Below, piece by piece: positions 1 through 8,666 of a stretch of 55,553 nucleotides of DNA. The translations under genes and the position numbers were made by a program. The number at the start of each line of letters is the position of its first letter. Position 1 is the first letter of the stretch. A model generated the notes under the pieces. That model saw only the letters and a program-made list of their open reading frames with translations, had not been told where the DNA came from and ran no database searches. The stretch comes from Lachnospiraceae bacterium (GTDB taxonomy: Bacteria > Bacillota > Clostridia > Lachnospirales > Lachnospiraceae), in the NCBI GenBank assembly GCA_030527685.1, contig JAUNAG010000002.1:1-55553 (forward strand), given 5' to 3'.

Positions 1-1348
1 TGCCGAATATATTTGCTACGGTCTCGGTGACTTTTCCTTCTGCTTTATCTACGGAGCAATCGGTTCCTACATGGTATTTTTCTATACCGACATTGCAAAG
101 ATCAGCGCTGCCACCGTCGGCACAATTCTGCTGCTAAGCAAGATCTTCGACGGCATCTCTGATCTGCTGATGGGATACATCATTGAACATGTGCATTCCC
201 CGCTCGGCAAAGCAAGACCGTGGCTGCTCTGGATGTCCATTCCATACTGCATCGGTGCCATCCTGCTGTTTACTGTACCGGATTTTTCGTATACGGGAAG
301 AGTTGTCTACGCGTTTATCTCCTATAACCTCATGGCAACCTTCATCTATACTTCCATGAATGTTCCGTACGGTGTACTCAGCAGTGTCATGACAAACAAA
401 CAGAACGAAAGAGCCATTCTTTCCATCAGCAGAGCTGCTATGGGAGCACTCGGTGTATTCCTCATCAGCTCGTACGCACCTGATATTGTCGATGTACTCG
501 GCGGCGGCGCAGCCGGCTGGCAGCGTGCTTTCATTATCATCGGTATTCTTTCTGTTATCTTATTCTTCATTACCTTCTTCGGGACCAAAGAACGTGTCGG
601 TTCCGGAGTCATGGAACAGAAAACCGGTAAGAAACAGTCGATCGGTATGCTGCAGGGACTGAAGATTCTTGCTCAGAACAAATACTGGTTCATCATGCTG
701 CTGGTCAATGTATTCTACACTGCAATGACCTCCCTGTACGTCATGAATATGTACTATGCAAAATACGTTATTGCTGACAGCAGCTACAACAAACGCATGA
801 TGATGTGTTCCACCTTTGCAGCAATCTTTGTTCCGCTTCTGATCATCCCGATTGTGCAGAAGATCGGAAAACGCAACGTTGCCCTCTACGGCGGTGCAAT
901 TACGGGAATCCTGGGACAGATTCTGGTCATTCTTCTGACCGACCGCAGCCTTGCCGGTATGTTCCTGGGCCTGATTGTCCGTGGTATAGGTGTTGCCTGT
1001 ATCAGCGCAACCAAATTCGGTATGATTGCGGATTCCATTGAATACGGTGAATTTAAAACCGGTGTTCGTGCCGAAGGATTTGTTTATTCTGCTGCTTCTC
1101 TCGGCGTCCGTGTCGGTTCGGCCGTTGCGGCAGCTGTCATCGGATGGATCTTAGGTGCCTACGGCTATAACGGAGCACTGGAAGTGCAGAGTGCAACCGC
1201 AATCCACGGCATACGTATGATGTTCTTTTATGCACCGCTTGTTGTTTTCCTTGTCCTGCTTGTTCTGCTGCTTTTCTATCACCTGGACAAAGAATATGAC
1301 GGCATCATGATTGAGCTTGAAAAGAGACATCTCGAAGCAGAAAACTAA
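1..1348 (+). CDS. GPH-family sugar:cation symporter (MelB-like), 5' end outside window
   Basis: The reading frame is open from base 2 to the stop at 1348, so the gene begins before the window. An internal ATG at 71 is not the real start, because the residues before it (YGLGDFSFCFIYGAIGSY) are the conserved first membrane segment of the glycoside-pentoside-hexuronide family. About 448 residues are visible, with roughly twelve hydrophobic segments. The segment reading MFFYTDI-like, the cytoplasmic stretch near HSPLGKARPW (an arginine-containing loop typical of MelB-like proteins) and the late KTGVRAEGFVYS-like motif support the family. Members import sugars or glycosides with H+ or Na+. The substrate cannot be read from the sequence, and no glycosidase is adjacent inside the window. 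Confidence 0.87.
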   Translation, partial: AEYICYGLGDFSFCFIYGAIGSYMVFFYTDIAKISAATVGTILLLSKIFDGISDLLMGYIIEHVHSPLGKARPWLLWMSIPYCIGAILLFTVPDFSYTGRVVYAFISYNLMATFIYTSMNVPYGVLSSVMTNKQNERAILSISRAAMGALGVFLISSYAPDIVDVLGGGAAGWQRAFIIIGILSVILFFITFFGTKERVGSGVMEQKTGKKQSIGMLQGLKILAQNKYWFIMLLVNVFYTAMTSLYVMNMYYAKYVIADSSYNKRMMMCSTFAAIFVPLLIIPIVQKIGKRNVALYGGAITGILGQILVILLTDRSLAGMFLGLIVRGIGVACISATKFGMIADSIEYGEFKTGVRAEGFVYSAASLGVRVGSAVAAAVIGWILGAYGYNGALEVQSATAIHGIRMMFFYAPLVVFLVLLVLLLFYHLDKEYDGIMIELEKRHLEAEN

Positions 1349-1465
1349 TCTTCTGCAGCAGGCATTATTCACAAAACCACCAAGAAACAGCCTCCAATCC
1401 TTAAAACCGCTTTAAGCTTTCGGACGCATTTTATAACCATTTTTTACAACCAACAGGAGTAATCT

Positions 1466-2689
1466 ATGAAAATCACAAAAGCAACACGCTGGAGAGTATT
1501 CGCCGGCGTATGGATTCAGAGCCTTTTCACCTCTGCGACTGCCTATTTCAGCCTTTTCTGCATTCCGCTGACCACAAAGTTCGGCTGGAGTGACTCCGAT
1601 TTTGCACTTGCTTACACAATCTACATGTTCACCTACTGCGCAGTCGGCTTTATCGGCGGATCTCTTGCAGAGAAATTCAGCCCGACCAAGACCATCTATC
1701 TCGGTCTCTGCCTCTTCGCAGGCGGCTGGTTCCTGACCGGTTTCGCAAACAGCATCCCGCAGCTCTATATCTTCTACGGTCTGCTTGCAGGAGCAGGCGG
1801 CGGTATGATTTATCCGGCCTGCCTTCCGACAGCTCTGAAATGGTTCCCGGATCGTTCCGGTTCTATTTCCGGTCTTGTTCAGGCCGGCGCATCCTGCGGT
1901 CCTTTCATCATGAGCCCGATTGCACAGAGACTGATTGAGGCCTACGGTGCACAGATGACCTGCCGCATTCTCGGTATTGTCTTCCTGATCGGTGTCGGTG
2001 CTGTTGCATGGATGATCGTTCCGTGCCCGGAAGGCTGGCGTCCGGAAGGCTGGGTTCCGAGTGCAGCACAGGAAAAAGATCTCAGTGCTAAAAACTACAA
2101 CATTCCGCAGATGGTCAAGACACCTGTCTTCTGGGTTCTTCTGCTGATGTTTATCTTTGCAAATGCAGCCGGCACGATGATGGTTTCCTTCACAAGCCCG
2201 ATTGCACAGCGCCAGATCGGCCAGTCTGCTATGACAGCAGCCATGTGCGTCTCCATCATGACTCTTGCAAACATGTGCGGTCGTATCGGCTTCGGATTTA
2301 TCTATGATATCCTGAAGGGCTGGAAGAGCCTGATCCTGCTGATGGTCATCAACGGGGCTTCTATGTTAATGCTGACACAGGCTTCCACACTTCCGTTCTT
2401 CATCCTCTGTGTCATCCTTGTCGGTTTCTCCTTCGGCGGACTTCTCGTCGTATTTGCACCGATGGTCCGCATGATTTTCGGTTCAAAGTACTACAACCGC
2501 AACTACGGTCTGATTTTTATCGGCTACGGAATCGGCGCATTTGTCGGCCCGAAGATCAGTGCTTATTTCTATGACACAACAGGTCAGTACACCTTAGGCT
2601 TTGTCGGCTCCGCAATCCTTGCAGCCGCTGCCATCGTACTTGTAATCATTGCACAGAAACTTGCTGCCAAAATGACTGCAGAAGCTTAA
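1466..2689 (+). CDS. MFS transporter, oxalate:formate antiporter (OFA)-like
   Basis: The product has 407 residues and about twelve hydrophobic segments. The start at 1466 is preceded by an AGGAG ribosome site. The N-terminal half carries the loop GGSLAEKFSPTK after helix 2 and the GAGGGMIYPACLPTALKWFPDRSGSISG-like region typical of OFA-type MFS carriers (shown here only in part). The family exchanges small carboxylates, but many members have unknown substrates, and no oxalate-metabolising gene is adjacent. It lies 117 bp after the GPH symporter in the same direction and is followed by a strong hairpin at 2726-2765. A monocarboxylate substrate is inference only. Confidence 0.8.
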   Translation: MKITKATRWRVFAGVWIQSLFTSATAYFSLFCIPLTTKFGWSDSDFALAYTIYMFTYCAVGFIGGSLAEKFSPTKTIYLGLCLFAGGWFLTGFANSIPQLYIFYGLLAGAGGGMIYPACLPTALKWFPDRSGSISGLVQAGASCGPFIMSPIAQRLIEAYGAQMTCRILGIVFLIGVGAVAWMIVPCPEGWRPEGWVPSAAQEKDLSAKNYNIPQMVKTPVFWVLLLMFIFANAAGTMMVSFTSPIAQRQIGQSAMTAAMCVSIMTLANMCGRIGFGFIYDILKGWKSLILLMVINGASMLMLTQASTLPFFILCVILVGFSFGGLLVVFAPMVRMIFGSKYYNRNYGLIFIGYGIGAFVGPKISAYFYDTTGQYTLGFVGSAILAAAAIVLVIIAQKLAAKMTAEA

Positions 2690-2725
2690 CGGCTGACCTC
2701 TATTATCAGATTTGCTCCCAAACAG

Positions 2726-2765
2726 GAACACGCCTTCGATCCGATATCGGACCGAAGGCGTGTTC
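2726..2765. terminator. Bidirectional hairpin terminator between convergent genes
   Basis: Arms GAACACGCCTTCG and CGAAGGCGTGTTC pair perfectly around a 14-base loop. The + strand side is followed by a T-rich stretch. It separates the MFS gene (+) from the MerR gene (-). Confidence 0.8.
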
Positions 2766-2791
2766 TTTCTATAATAAACTTTTTTCATAAT

Positions 2792-3604
2792 TCATACCAT
2801 AAACGGCAGCCACATCTGATGCAGATTAAAATATTCATTGTCCGGTTTCCGCATCACAACCACTCTGGTAAGCAGCGGTCCGTTTGCAATAAAACCGCGA
2901 CGTGACATTTCCTTTAATAAACCTTCATAGCGCTCCGCCCCCTGATTAACGGAGTCTCTGCTTTCCATTGCCGTGTACAGACAGGGACAACTCTCAAAAT
3001 ACTCCACATATTCTGATTTCTTTACATGAAGAAAATCTGCATAAGATTCTTCCAGAACAAGACCGAAAGAGAACTCGTTATTTCCCGCATAGAGATCTTC
3101 CAGTTTAAACATCGCACTGGAATCCATAAATGCAGCATGCGTTTCCCACTCTTTCATCAGCCTCTGAATCTCCGGATTCCGATCCTGCTCATATCGATTC
3201 TGCGTATGAAGCCGGTACAAAGCCGGTCTCCTCTCGATTCGATAGTTTCCTATACTGGAAGCTGCATCTCTGATATTTGCCCGGCTCTCCCGAATTCTGC
3301 GCAACAGATTCATCTCATACGAAATCTCCTGCTGAAGCTCCTGTTCCCTCTCTTCAAGTGCCTCCGCAACATCCAGATCCGAAGGCTTTGCCAGAAGTTC
3401 CGCACCTTCCTCCAGCGGGAAGCCTAACTCATGATAGCTTCTCGCACGATTCAGCATATGAATGTCCCAGGTGCCGTAATATCGATAGCCGTTTTTTTCA
3501 TCTCTTACCGGATTGATCAGCCCAAGCCTCTCATAATAGCGAATTGCTTCGGGTGTAATATCCAGTAACTTTGCAACTTCACTGATTCTGTATCGTTTTG
3601 GCAT
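2792..3604 (-). CDS. MerR-family transcriptional regulator with C-terminal effector-type domain
   Basis: The product has 270 residues from the ATG at 3604, which has GGAGG six bases upstream. A further in-frame ATG at 3631 lies inside the preceding gene and lacks such a site. Residues 1-70 form the winged-helix MerR domain (RISEVAKLLDITPEAIRYYE, then GYRYY). Residues about 80-120 are a helical dimerisation linker. The rest resembles the two-lobed GyrI/effector-binding type domain of BmrR-like regulators. It is the last gene of the ddl-murF operon, 23 bp after the pseudouridine synthase. The effector and target promoter are not evident. There is no cysteine pattern of a metal sensor. Confidence 0.85.
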   Translation of the reverse strand: MPKRYRISEVAKLLDITPEAIRYYERLGLINPVRDEKNGYRYYGTWDIHMLNRARSYHELGFPLEEGAELLAKPSDLDVAEALEEREQELQQEISYEMNLLRRIRESRANIRDAASSIGNYRIERRPALYRLHTQNRYEQDRNPEIQRLMKEWETHAAFMDSSAMFKLEDLYAGNNEFSFGLVLEESYADFLHVKKSEYVEYFESCPCLYTAMESRDSVNQGAERYEGLLKEMSRRGFIANGPLLTRVVVMRKPDNEYFNLHQMWLPFMV

Positions 3605-3627
3605 CTCAACCTCCGTTTCATTTCTTA

Positions 3628-4539
3628 TCATAACAGATAATCCGGAAGCTTTCCAATCCCTCTCCTGATATCCTCCGGAAGTGGTGCCGTAAAGCAGAGT
3701 TCCTCTCCCGTAATCGGATGCCGGAAGCGCATACAGGCGGAATGAAGCGCCTGGCGCGGCAGCTCTCCTTGCTCCGGGTTATAAAGCCGGTCTCCGAGCA
3801 GCGGATGTCCGATTGCCGCCATATGCACACGGATCTGGTGCGTGCGCCCCGTCTCAAGCCTCAGTTCCAGCAGGCTGCTGTTCTCTCCCGACGCTATCAC
3901 CCTGTAGTGCGTGACGGCTCTTTTTCCCTCCTGCAGGTCCACCATCTGCTCCGTTGTGTGCTCACTTTTTCTTCCGATCGGCAGGTCCACTGTTCCTTCC
4001 TCACACCGTACATTTCCCGAAACAAGTGCAAGATAGGTTCTGCCGATCAGCCTTCGCTCGCTCATGGTTGCCAGAATACTGCTGCTGATCTTGTGCTTTG
4101 CCACCGGAATGACACCGGAGGTGTCCATGTCAAGGCGGTTGCTGCAGCGAAACACAAACGGCCTGCTCTGCTTCCGGTAGTAGAAAGCGAGCGCACTGGC
4201 CAGCGAATTCTCCGTGTTGCTGTAGGTCGAATGCGTCGGCATCCCTGCCGGCTTATTCAGTACAATCAGGTCCTCATCCTCGTAAAGAACAGATAAAGGA
4301 AGCTCGACCGGAACAATTCCGGCCGAGCTCTCTTCTTCATAAACGGAAATCCTGATCTCGTCTCCCGCATGCAGCTCATCCAGCAGACGCAGCTGACTGC
4401 CGTTCCGCAGGAGTGCGCCGTCTGTGCTTTTCAATGCGGCAAGATCCGAATGCGAATACAGCCTGTTTTTCAGAAAACGGTCTGCTCTTCTTCCGTCATC
4501 CTCTTTTTTGACCTGATAGTGAATCAATCTCACTAACAT
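3628..4539 (-). CDS. RluA-family RNA pseudouridine synthase
   Basis: The product has 303 residues. An N-terminal S4-like segment (about residues 15-65) is followed by the RluA catalytic domain. The catalytic aspartate is Asp137 in NRLDMDTSG. The usual histidine two residues before the Leu is Asn here. The late motif GRTHQIRVHMAAIGHPLLGD is a family hallmark (residues around 235-255). Members convert uridine to pseudouridine in 23S rRNA or tRNA. The exact site cannot be told from sequence. The gene follows the barstar gene by 24 bp and is probably co-transcribed. Confidence 0.9.
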   Translation of the reverse strand: MLVRLIHYQVKKEDDGRRADRFLKNRLYSHSDLAALKSTDGALLRNGSQLRLLDELHAGDEIRISVYEEESSAGIVPVELPLSVLYEDEDLIVLNKPAGMPTHSTYSNTENSLASALAFYYRKQSRPFVFRCSNRLDMDTSGVIPVAKHKISSSILATMSERRLIGRTYLALVSGNVRCEEGTVDLPIGRKSEHTTEQMVDLQEGKRAVTHYRVIASGENSSLLELRLETGRTHQIRVHMAAIGHPLLGDRLYNPEQGELPRQALHSACMRFRHPITGEELCFTAPLPEDIRRGIGKLPDYLL

Positions 4540-4563
4540 CGTCTTTCTCCGTGCTTCTCTTCC

Positions 4564-4830
4564 TTATGCCCAGATAACAGCCAGATGCGGATTTTCCTCT
4601 TCCGCATCCTGCAGCACATGCTTTACTTTTTCCAGATACAGGTTGATCTCCCGCGGACAGCTGTCCTCATAGAAGCCGACGCAGGTATCCTGATCCATCA
4701 CCGAAAGCTCATCAAACAGGGCATCCAGATTCATGCCGTAGTATTCCGGAAAACCGAAGCTCTCCGCAAGATAGGCCTGTACCTCTTCCGGCGTGGAAAC
4801 ATGTTTCATATCAAGCAGAATCTTTCTCAT
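4564..4830 (-). CDS. Barstar-family ribonuclease inhibitor
   Basis: The product has 88 residues, the usual barstar length (about 90). The MKHVSTPEEVQAYLAESFGFPEYYG stretch (residues 8-32 in part) and the acidic helix NLDALFDELSVMD match barstar, whose acidic helix 2 plugs the barnase active site. It starts 23 bp after the stop of the barnase-type RNase gene, the expected pairing of toxin and cytoplasmic inhibitor. Its role is to protect the cell from its own RNase before export. Confidence 0.88.
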   Translation of the reverse strand: MRKILLDMKHVSTPEEVQAYLAESFGFPEYYGMNLDALFDELSVMDQDTCVGFYEDSCPREINLYLEKVKHVLQDAEEENPHLAVIWA

Positions 4831-4853
4831 CTTCCGTTCCTCTCACTCGAAAT

Positions 4854-5522
4854 TCAGTACAGCTGTTCAAAGGTCTTATAATGATCTTCTGTATAATACA
4901 CAAGTCCGTCGTTCGAATAGATGATTCTCTTCGCGCCGCGGTAGCCGCCCGTGTAGTCAATATCACATTCGAAATACTTGCGTCCGTTCTTCTCCGGAAG
5001 CTGGCCCTCGTAATTGCCGAAGCGGTTGCCGCCGATGCTCTTTCCCGGAGCCACCTCATCCAGATTGCCGGCGCTTGAACTCCATCCGAGCTCCTCCGCC
5101 TCTCTCTTGGTGATGTAATTCTTCGGAAGCTTTCCATAGGTGTAAATGTACAGTGCCACCTCTTCCTTCGAGGTATATTCGCCGTCCTTCTCTACAGAAA
5201 GTGCTGCATCCGATCCTGCCTTTGCACTTTCGGAATCAGCTTTTCCAGAAACAGTACTCTGACTGCTGCTGTTGCTGCTGCCGGCGTCCTTCTTTCCCGA
5301 ACCGGAATTCTGACTGCCGCTGTCCTTCCTGTTATTCGTAACCGTTTTGGATCGTGCTTTTTTGTTCTTTCTCTTTTTCAGCAGAACCTTTGCTTCGACG
5401 GTTTCCGTCACCATCGGGCCGGCTGCCTGCTTTGCGAAATATCCTTCAAAGCCTGTAATTGTCAGTCCGACAATCAACACCGCCAGAAGGAATAACCTGA
5501 GTTTCGGAAACAGCTTTTTCAT
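4854..5522 (-). CDS. Secreted or membrane-tethered barnase-type ribonuclease
   Basis: The product has 222 residues from an ATG with GGAGG seven bases upstream. Residues 1-30 form a basic start plus hydrophobic signal or anchor segment. Residues 45-105 are a Lys/Ser/Gly-rich low-complexity linker. Residues about 115-222 are the barnase domain. The three catalytic residues known from barnase are visible by alignment: Glu185 in FECDIDY, Arg199 in KRIIYS and His214 in EDHYKTF. The family cleaves single-stranded RNA after purines, usually outside the cell. The inhibitor gene follows directly. Its position inside a cell-wall synthesis operon is unusual. Confidence 0.88.
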   Translation of the reverse strand: MKKLFPKLRLFLLAVLIVGLTITGFEGYFAKQAAGPMVTETVEAKVLLKKRKNKKARSKTVTNNRKDSGSQNSGSGKKDAGSSNSSSQSTVSGKADSESAKAGSDAALSVEKDGEYTSKEEVALYIYTYGKLPKNYITKREAEELGWSSSAGNLDEVAPGKSIGGNRFGNYEGQLPEKNGRKYFECDIDYTGGYRGAKRIIYSNDGLVYYTEDHYKTFEQLY

Positions 5523-5563
5523 GGCAGATCCTCCCTGCAGCTGCTCAAGCAGCGCACTCCGTC

Positions 5564-6931
5564 TTATACTGTCAGCTTCTCCACAATCTTTTCAAAGTGC
5601 ATGAAATGTGATGCTTTTACCAGCACGGTGTCACCCTCCTGCACCAGTTCCGGAAGTTTCTCCAGGGCTGTCTCAAGCTCATCAAACTGCAGCACCTCTG
5701 TTTCCGGAGAAACAGCTGCAATACCGTCTGCGAGATTTTTCACCAGTGAGCCGACCAGTACGAAACGCTCAATGCCCATGGTGCCGACAGCCTCTCCGAC
5801 TTCCCTGTGAAGAGCAGCCTCTGTTTTACCAAGCTCTCCCATGTCGCCGAGAATTGCGATTCTGCGTCCCTCAGCCTCCTTCAGAATTCCGACAGAGGCC
5901 TTCATGGACATCGGGTTTGCGTTGTAACAGTCATCGATCACCGTGACGCCGTTCTTCTCCAGGATATGAAGGCGTCCTGCAAGTGATTCCAGACTCTCAA
6001 TACCGGCCTTGATCTCTTCTGCTGTCAGGCCATAGGTATAGCCGACTGCCGCACCTGCAAGTGCATTCATGACCATATGTCTTCCCGGAAGCGGGACAAG
6101 TACCTCGAATGCTTCCTCATCTACATGAATGGTGCATCGTGTTCCCTTCAGACCCTGCGGACAAATCTCATCCGCATAGACGCGGAAGCGCGGATCCATG
6201 CCGTAGAAAATCGGACGTCTTGCGTGAACATCCTCTACTGCGGCAAGCTTGTCATCCTCACCGTTCAGGATCACGGTTCCGTTCAGTCTGACATAGTCAA
6301 AGCACTCTGTCTTGGCCTTGAATACGCCGTCTCTGTCACCCAGAGCCTCCAGATGGCATTCTCCGATATTGGTAATGACCATCGTATCCGGCTCTGCTGT
6401 CTCTGCCAGCTTTGTCATCTCACCGAAATGGCTGATGCCCATCTCGAGAACAGCAATTTCATCCTCTTCTGTCAGACGGAAAACAGTCAGCGGAAGACCG
6501 AGATTGTTATTGAAATTTCCGAGTGTCTTCAGAACGCGGAACTTCTGCGACAGAACTGCCGCAATCATCTCCTTTGTGCTGGTCTTTCCGACAGAGCCTG
6601 TAATGCTGACAACCGGAAGATCCAGAACTCTCCGGTAGTAGCCTGCGATTTCCTGAATTGCCTCCGCCGTATCCTTTACCAGAATATACGGATATTCAGA
6701 TACGCCCTCCGCATGCTCGGTCAGGGTCACCAGTGCGCCGGCCTCCATGACCTGCGGAATATAATCGTGGCCGTCCACTCTCGTTCCGCGCATCGGAATA
6801 TAGAGGCAGCCGGGCTCGCACTTCCGGCTGTCTGTTGTAACCGACGTCACCTCTGTATGTTTGATCTCCTCCGGTCCGTGGTATCTGCCGCCGCAGGCCT
6901 TCGCGATCATCTCCGGTGTCATCTGCTTCAT
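5564..6931 (-). CDS. murF: UDP-N-acetylmuramoyl-tripeptide:D-alanyl-D-alanine ligase
   Basis: The product has 455 residues, typical for MurF. The N-terminal domain carries VTTDSRKCEPG (UDP-substrate binding). The central domain has the ATP-binding GSVGKTSTKEMI near residues 110-120, NFNNNLGLP, and the carbamylated-lysine region. CYNANPMSM occurs near residue 320. The enzyme adds D-Ala-D-Ala to the UDP-MurNAc-tripeptide in the cytoplasm, using the product of the ddl gene 21 bp upstream. A GGAGG site lies ten bases before the start. Confidence 0.96.
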   Translation of the reverse strand: MKQMTPEMIAKACGGRYHGPEEIKHTEVTSVTTDSRKCEPGCLYIPMRGTRVDGHDYIPQVMEAGALVTLTEHAEGVSEYPYILVKDTAEAIQEIAGYYRRVLDLPVVSITGSVGKTSTKEMIAAVLSQKFRVLKTLGNFNNNLGLPLTVFRLTEEDEIAVLEMGISHFGEMTKLAETAEPDTMVITNIGECHLEALGDRDGVFKAKTECFDYVRLNGTVILNGEDDKLAAVEDVHARRPIFYGMDPRFRVYADEICPQGLKGTRCTIHVDEEAFEVLVPLPGRHMVMNALAGAAVGYTYGLTAEEIKAGIESLESLAGRLHILEKNGVTVIDDCYNANPMSMKASVGILKEAEGRRIAILGDMGELGKTEAALHREVGEAVGTMGIERFVLVGSLVKNLADGIAAVSPETEVLQFDELETALEKLPELVQEGDTVLVKASHFMHFEKIVEKLTV

Positions 6932-6952
6932 GTCATTTGTCCTCCGGCTGTC

Positions 6953-7990
6953 TTATTCGTATTTTTTCAGAGAAACTTCAATCAGCTTCTCGCAGAGCTT
7001 CTCATAATTAATGCCGAGAGAAGCAGCCTCCTGCGGCATCAGAGAAGTCGGTGTCATACCCGGAAGTGTATTGGATTCCAGACAGTACATCGCACCGCTT
7101 GCATCCATCATGAAATCAATACGGCCGTAAGCCTCCAGGAAAAGTGCGCGATAAGCACGCTCTGCAAACTGCTTCATGCGTCTTGCCTGTTCTCCGGTCA
7201 GATTGGCCGGGCAGGTCTCGATTGTCGCACCTGCTGTGTATTTGTTCTTATAATCATAAAAACCGGTTTTCGGCTCGATCTCGATCACCGGCAGTGCCTC
7301 TCCGTCAATGACGCCGACAGAGAATTCACGTCCCTTGATATACTGCTCCACCACGACTTCCGGCTCCAGAAGGAAGGCAGCGTCCAGTGCCTTCTGGTAC
7401 TCCTCTTCGTCATGCGCAATATAGACGCCGACAGAAGATCCACCGCAGCACACCTTGACCACAACCGGCCAGCTGAGCTCCAGATCCGAAACATCCATGT
7501 CCTTCTCGTCAGCTCTGAGCACCTTGCCTCTCGGAACCGGCACACCTGCTGCCTGCAGAACAGTCTTGGTCAGCCCCTTATCCATGGAAAGTGCGGAACC
7601 GATATAGCCAGTGCCTGTATATTTGATCTTTCTCAGGTCAAATGCAGCCTGCAGCTTTCCGTTCTCTCCGTTTTCGCCGTGCAGTGCGAGGAAGACAATG
7701 TCGGACATCCGGCAGAGCTTGATGACGTTATCGCCGAAAAAGCCTCTGTTCGGATTGGAGGTTGCGCTGTCGATCATCTCATTCAGAGAGCGGATATAGG
7801 CAGCCGCCTCATCCACATCATAATTTTCGGGAAATGCATTCATCAGATCAACCGATTCTTCTCCGAAATACACATCAAGAAGAATCGCGCGATGTCCTGC
7901 GGCACGCAGTGCCTTGCACACTCCTGTTCCGGATACGATAGAGACCTCTCTCTCTGTGGAGATGCCTCCGCATAATACTACAATATTCAT
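6953..7990 (-). CDS. ddl: D-alanine:D-alanine ligase
   Basis: The product has 345 residues starting at MNIVVLCGGIS, with AGAGGGG upstream of the ATG at 7990. An in-frame ATG at 8056 lies within the upstream gene and is rejected. The ATP-grasp features are present: VVVKVCCGGSSVGV, EQYIKGREFSVGVI, and the metal-binding C-terminal CLESNTLPGMTPTS (NTxPGMT). The enzyme condenses two D-alanines for the peptidoglycan stem peptide. It is translated ten bases after the sigma-like gene and 21 bases before murF, so the pair makes and then attaches the dipeptide. Confidence 0.96.
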   Translation of the reverse strand: MNIVVLCGGISTEREVSIVSGTGVCKALRAAGHRAILLDVYFGEESVDLMNAFPENYDVDEAAAYIRSLNEMIDSATSNPNRGFFGDNVIKLCRMSDIVFLALHGENGENGKLQAAFDLRKIKYTGTGYIGSALSMDKGLTKTVLQAAGVPVPRGKVLRADEKDMDVSDLELSWPVVVKVCCGGSSVGVYIAHDEEEYQKALDAAFLLEPEVVVEQYIKGREFSVGVIDGEALPVIEIEPKTGFYDYKNKYTAGATIETCPANLTGEQARRMKQFAERAYRALFLEAYGRIDFMMDASGAMYCLESNTLPGMTPTSLMPQEAASLGINYEKLCEKLIEVSLKKYE

Positions 7991-8000
7991 AAAACCCCTC

Positions 8001-8459
8001 TCACTTCTCAGATGCGCCGTCGTGAAGCGCATCCTCATCAACTTCGCCGCTTGCAAGCTTCAGAATCCGGATGACCTTCTCCTGCGGAATCTGCATATCG
8101 TTGGCAAGCTCGTCGATATTGGGCTTGGATCCAAGTTCCTCTGTCAGCCTGTCGATACTCTCGTTCAGCTTTTCCACCTGCGCCACCAGACGCAGATCGG
8201 TTCTTCCGAGCTCCTGCTCTGTATTCCGTGCCTCCTCAATTGCTGCACGGACTGCAGCGCGGACTGTTTCGTCAACAGAAAGACCGCCCCACTCATTTTC
8301 CTCTTCCTGCAGAGCATCAATTCCCTTCAGCAGGCCGATACAGCCTTCCTGAAAAAGATCCTCTTCCGCATCGGGACCTTCCGCATATTCTGCGGCGATC
8401 TCACGAACAAGAGGCATAAATTCTTCAATCAGATCATTCCTTACTGCTTCGTTCATCAT
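8001..8459 (-). CDS. Short sigma-70-like protein lacking region 4
   Basis: The product has 152 residues. Residues 8-60 resemble sigma region 2 (LVREIAAEYAEG, then EDLFQEGCIGLLKGID). The aromatic promoter-melting part is replaced by an acidic segment. Residues about 105-140 resemble region 3 (LTEELGSKPNIDELANDMQIPQEKVIRILKLAS). No region 4 (-35 recognition) follows, and the stop is ten bases before ddl. Second-codon Met (8456) is an equally good start; the ribosome site is weak (AGGAT). It may be a degenerate sigma relative or a regulator that binds RNA polymerase. Function unknown. Confidence 0.75.
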   Translation of the reverse strand: MMNEAVRNDLIEEFMPLVREIAAEYAEGPDAEEDLFQEGCIGLLKGIDALQEEENEWGGLSVDETVRAAVRAAIEEARNTEQELGRTDLRLVAQVEKLNESIDRLTEELGSKPNIDELANDMQIPQEKVIRILKLASGEVDEDALHDGASEK

Positions 8460-8586
8460 CTTTCGTTATCCTATCGGAACATCTGTTCATTTTTTGCTTC
8501 TGCCTGCGATCCTGCATGACCGCCGGAGCAAAAAAGATCCATCAGTTTCTTTACATTATACTGACCCATTGTACCACTAATAAATA

Positions 8587-8622
8587 CAAAAAACAGCCCC
8601 CTCCCAACCGGGAAGGAGCTGT
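8587..8622 (-). terminator. Rho-independent terminator after mscL
   Basis: On the minus strand the arms ACAGCTCCTTCCC and GGGAGGGGGCTGT form a hairpin with a GGTT loop followed by six T. It lies 45 bp after the mscL stop and upstream of the sigma-like gene. Confidence 0.8.
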
Positions 8623-8666
8623 CGCGATCGTTCTTTATAAAGCTTTCCGCTTATTTCTGAATCAGA

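Noticed and set aside
6077-7975. A 632-codon open frame on the plus strand
   Set aside because: It runs antisense to murF and ddl, both with full family motifs, and its sequence (Cys/His/Leu-rich) is typical of a mirror frame in GC-moderate DNA.
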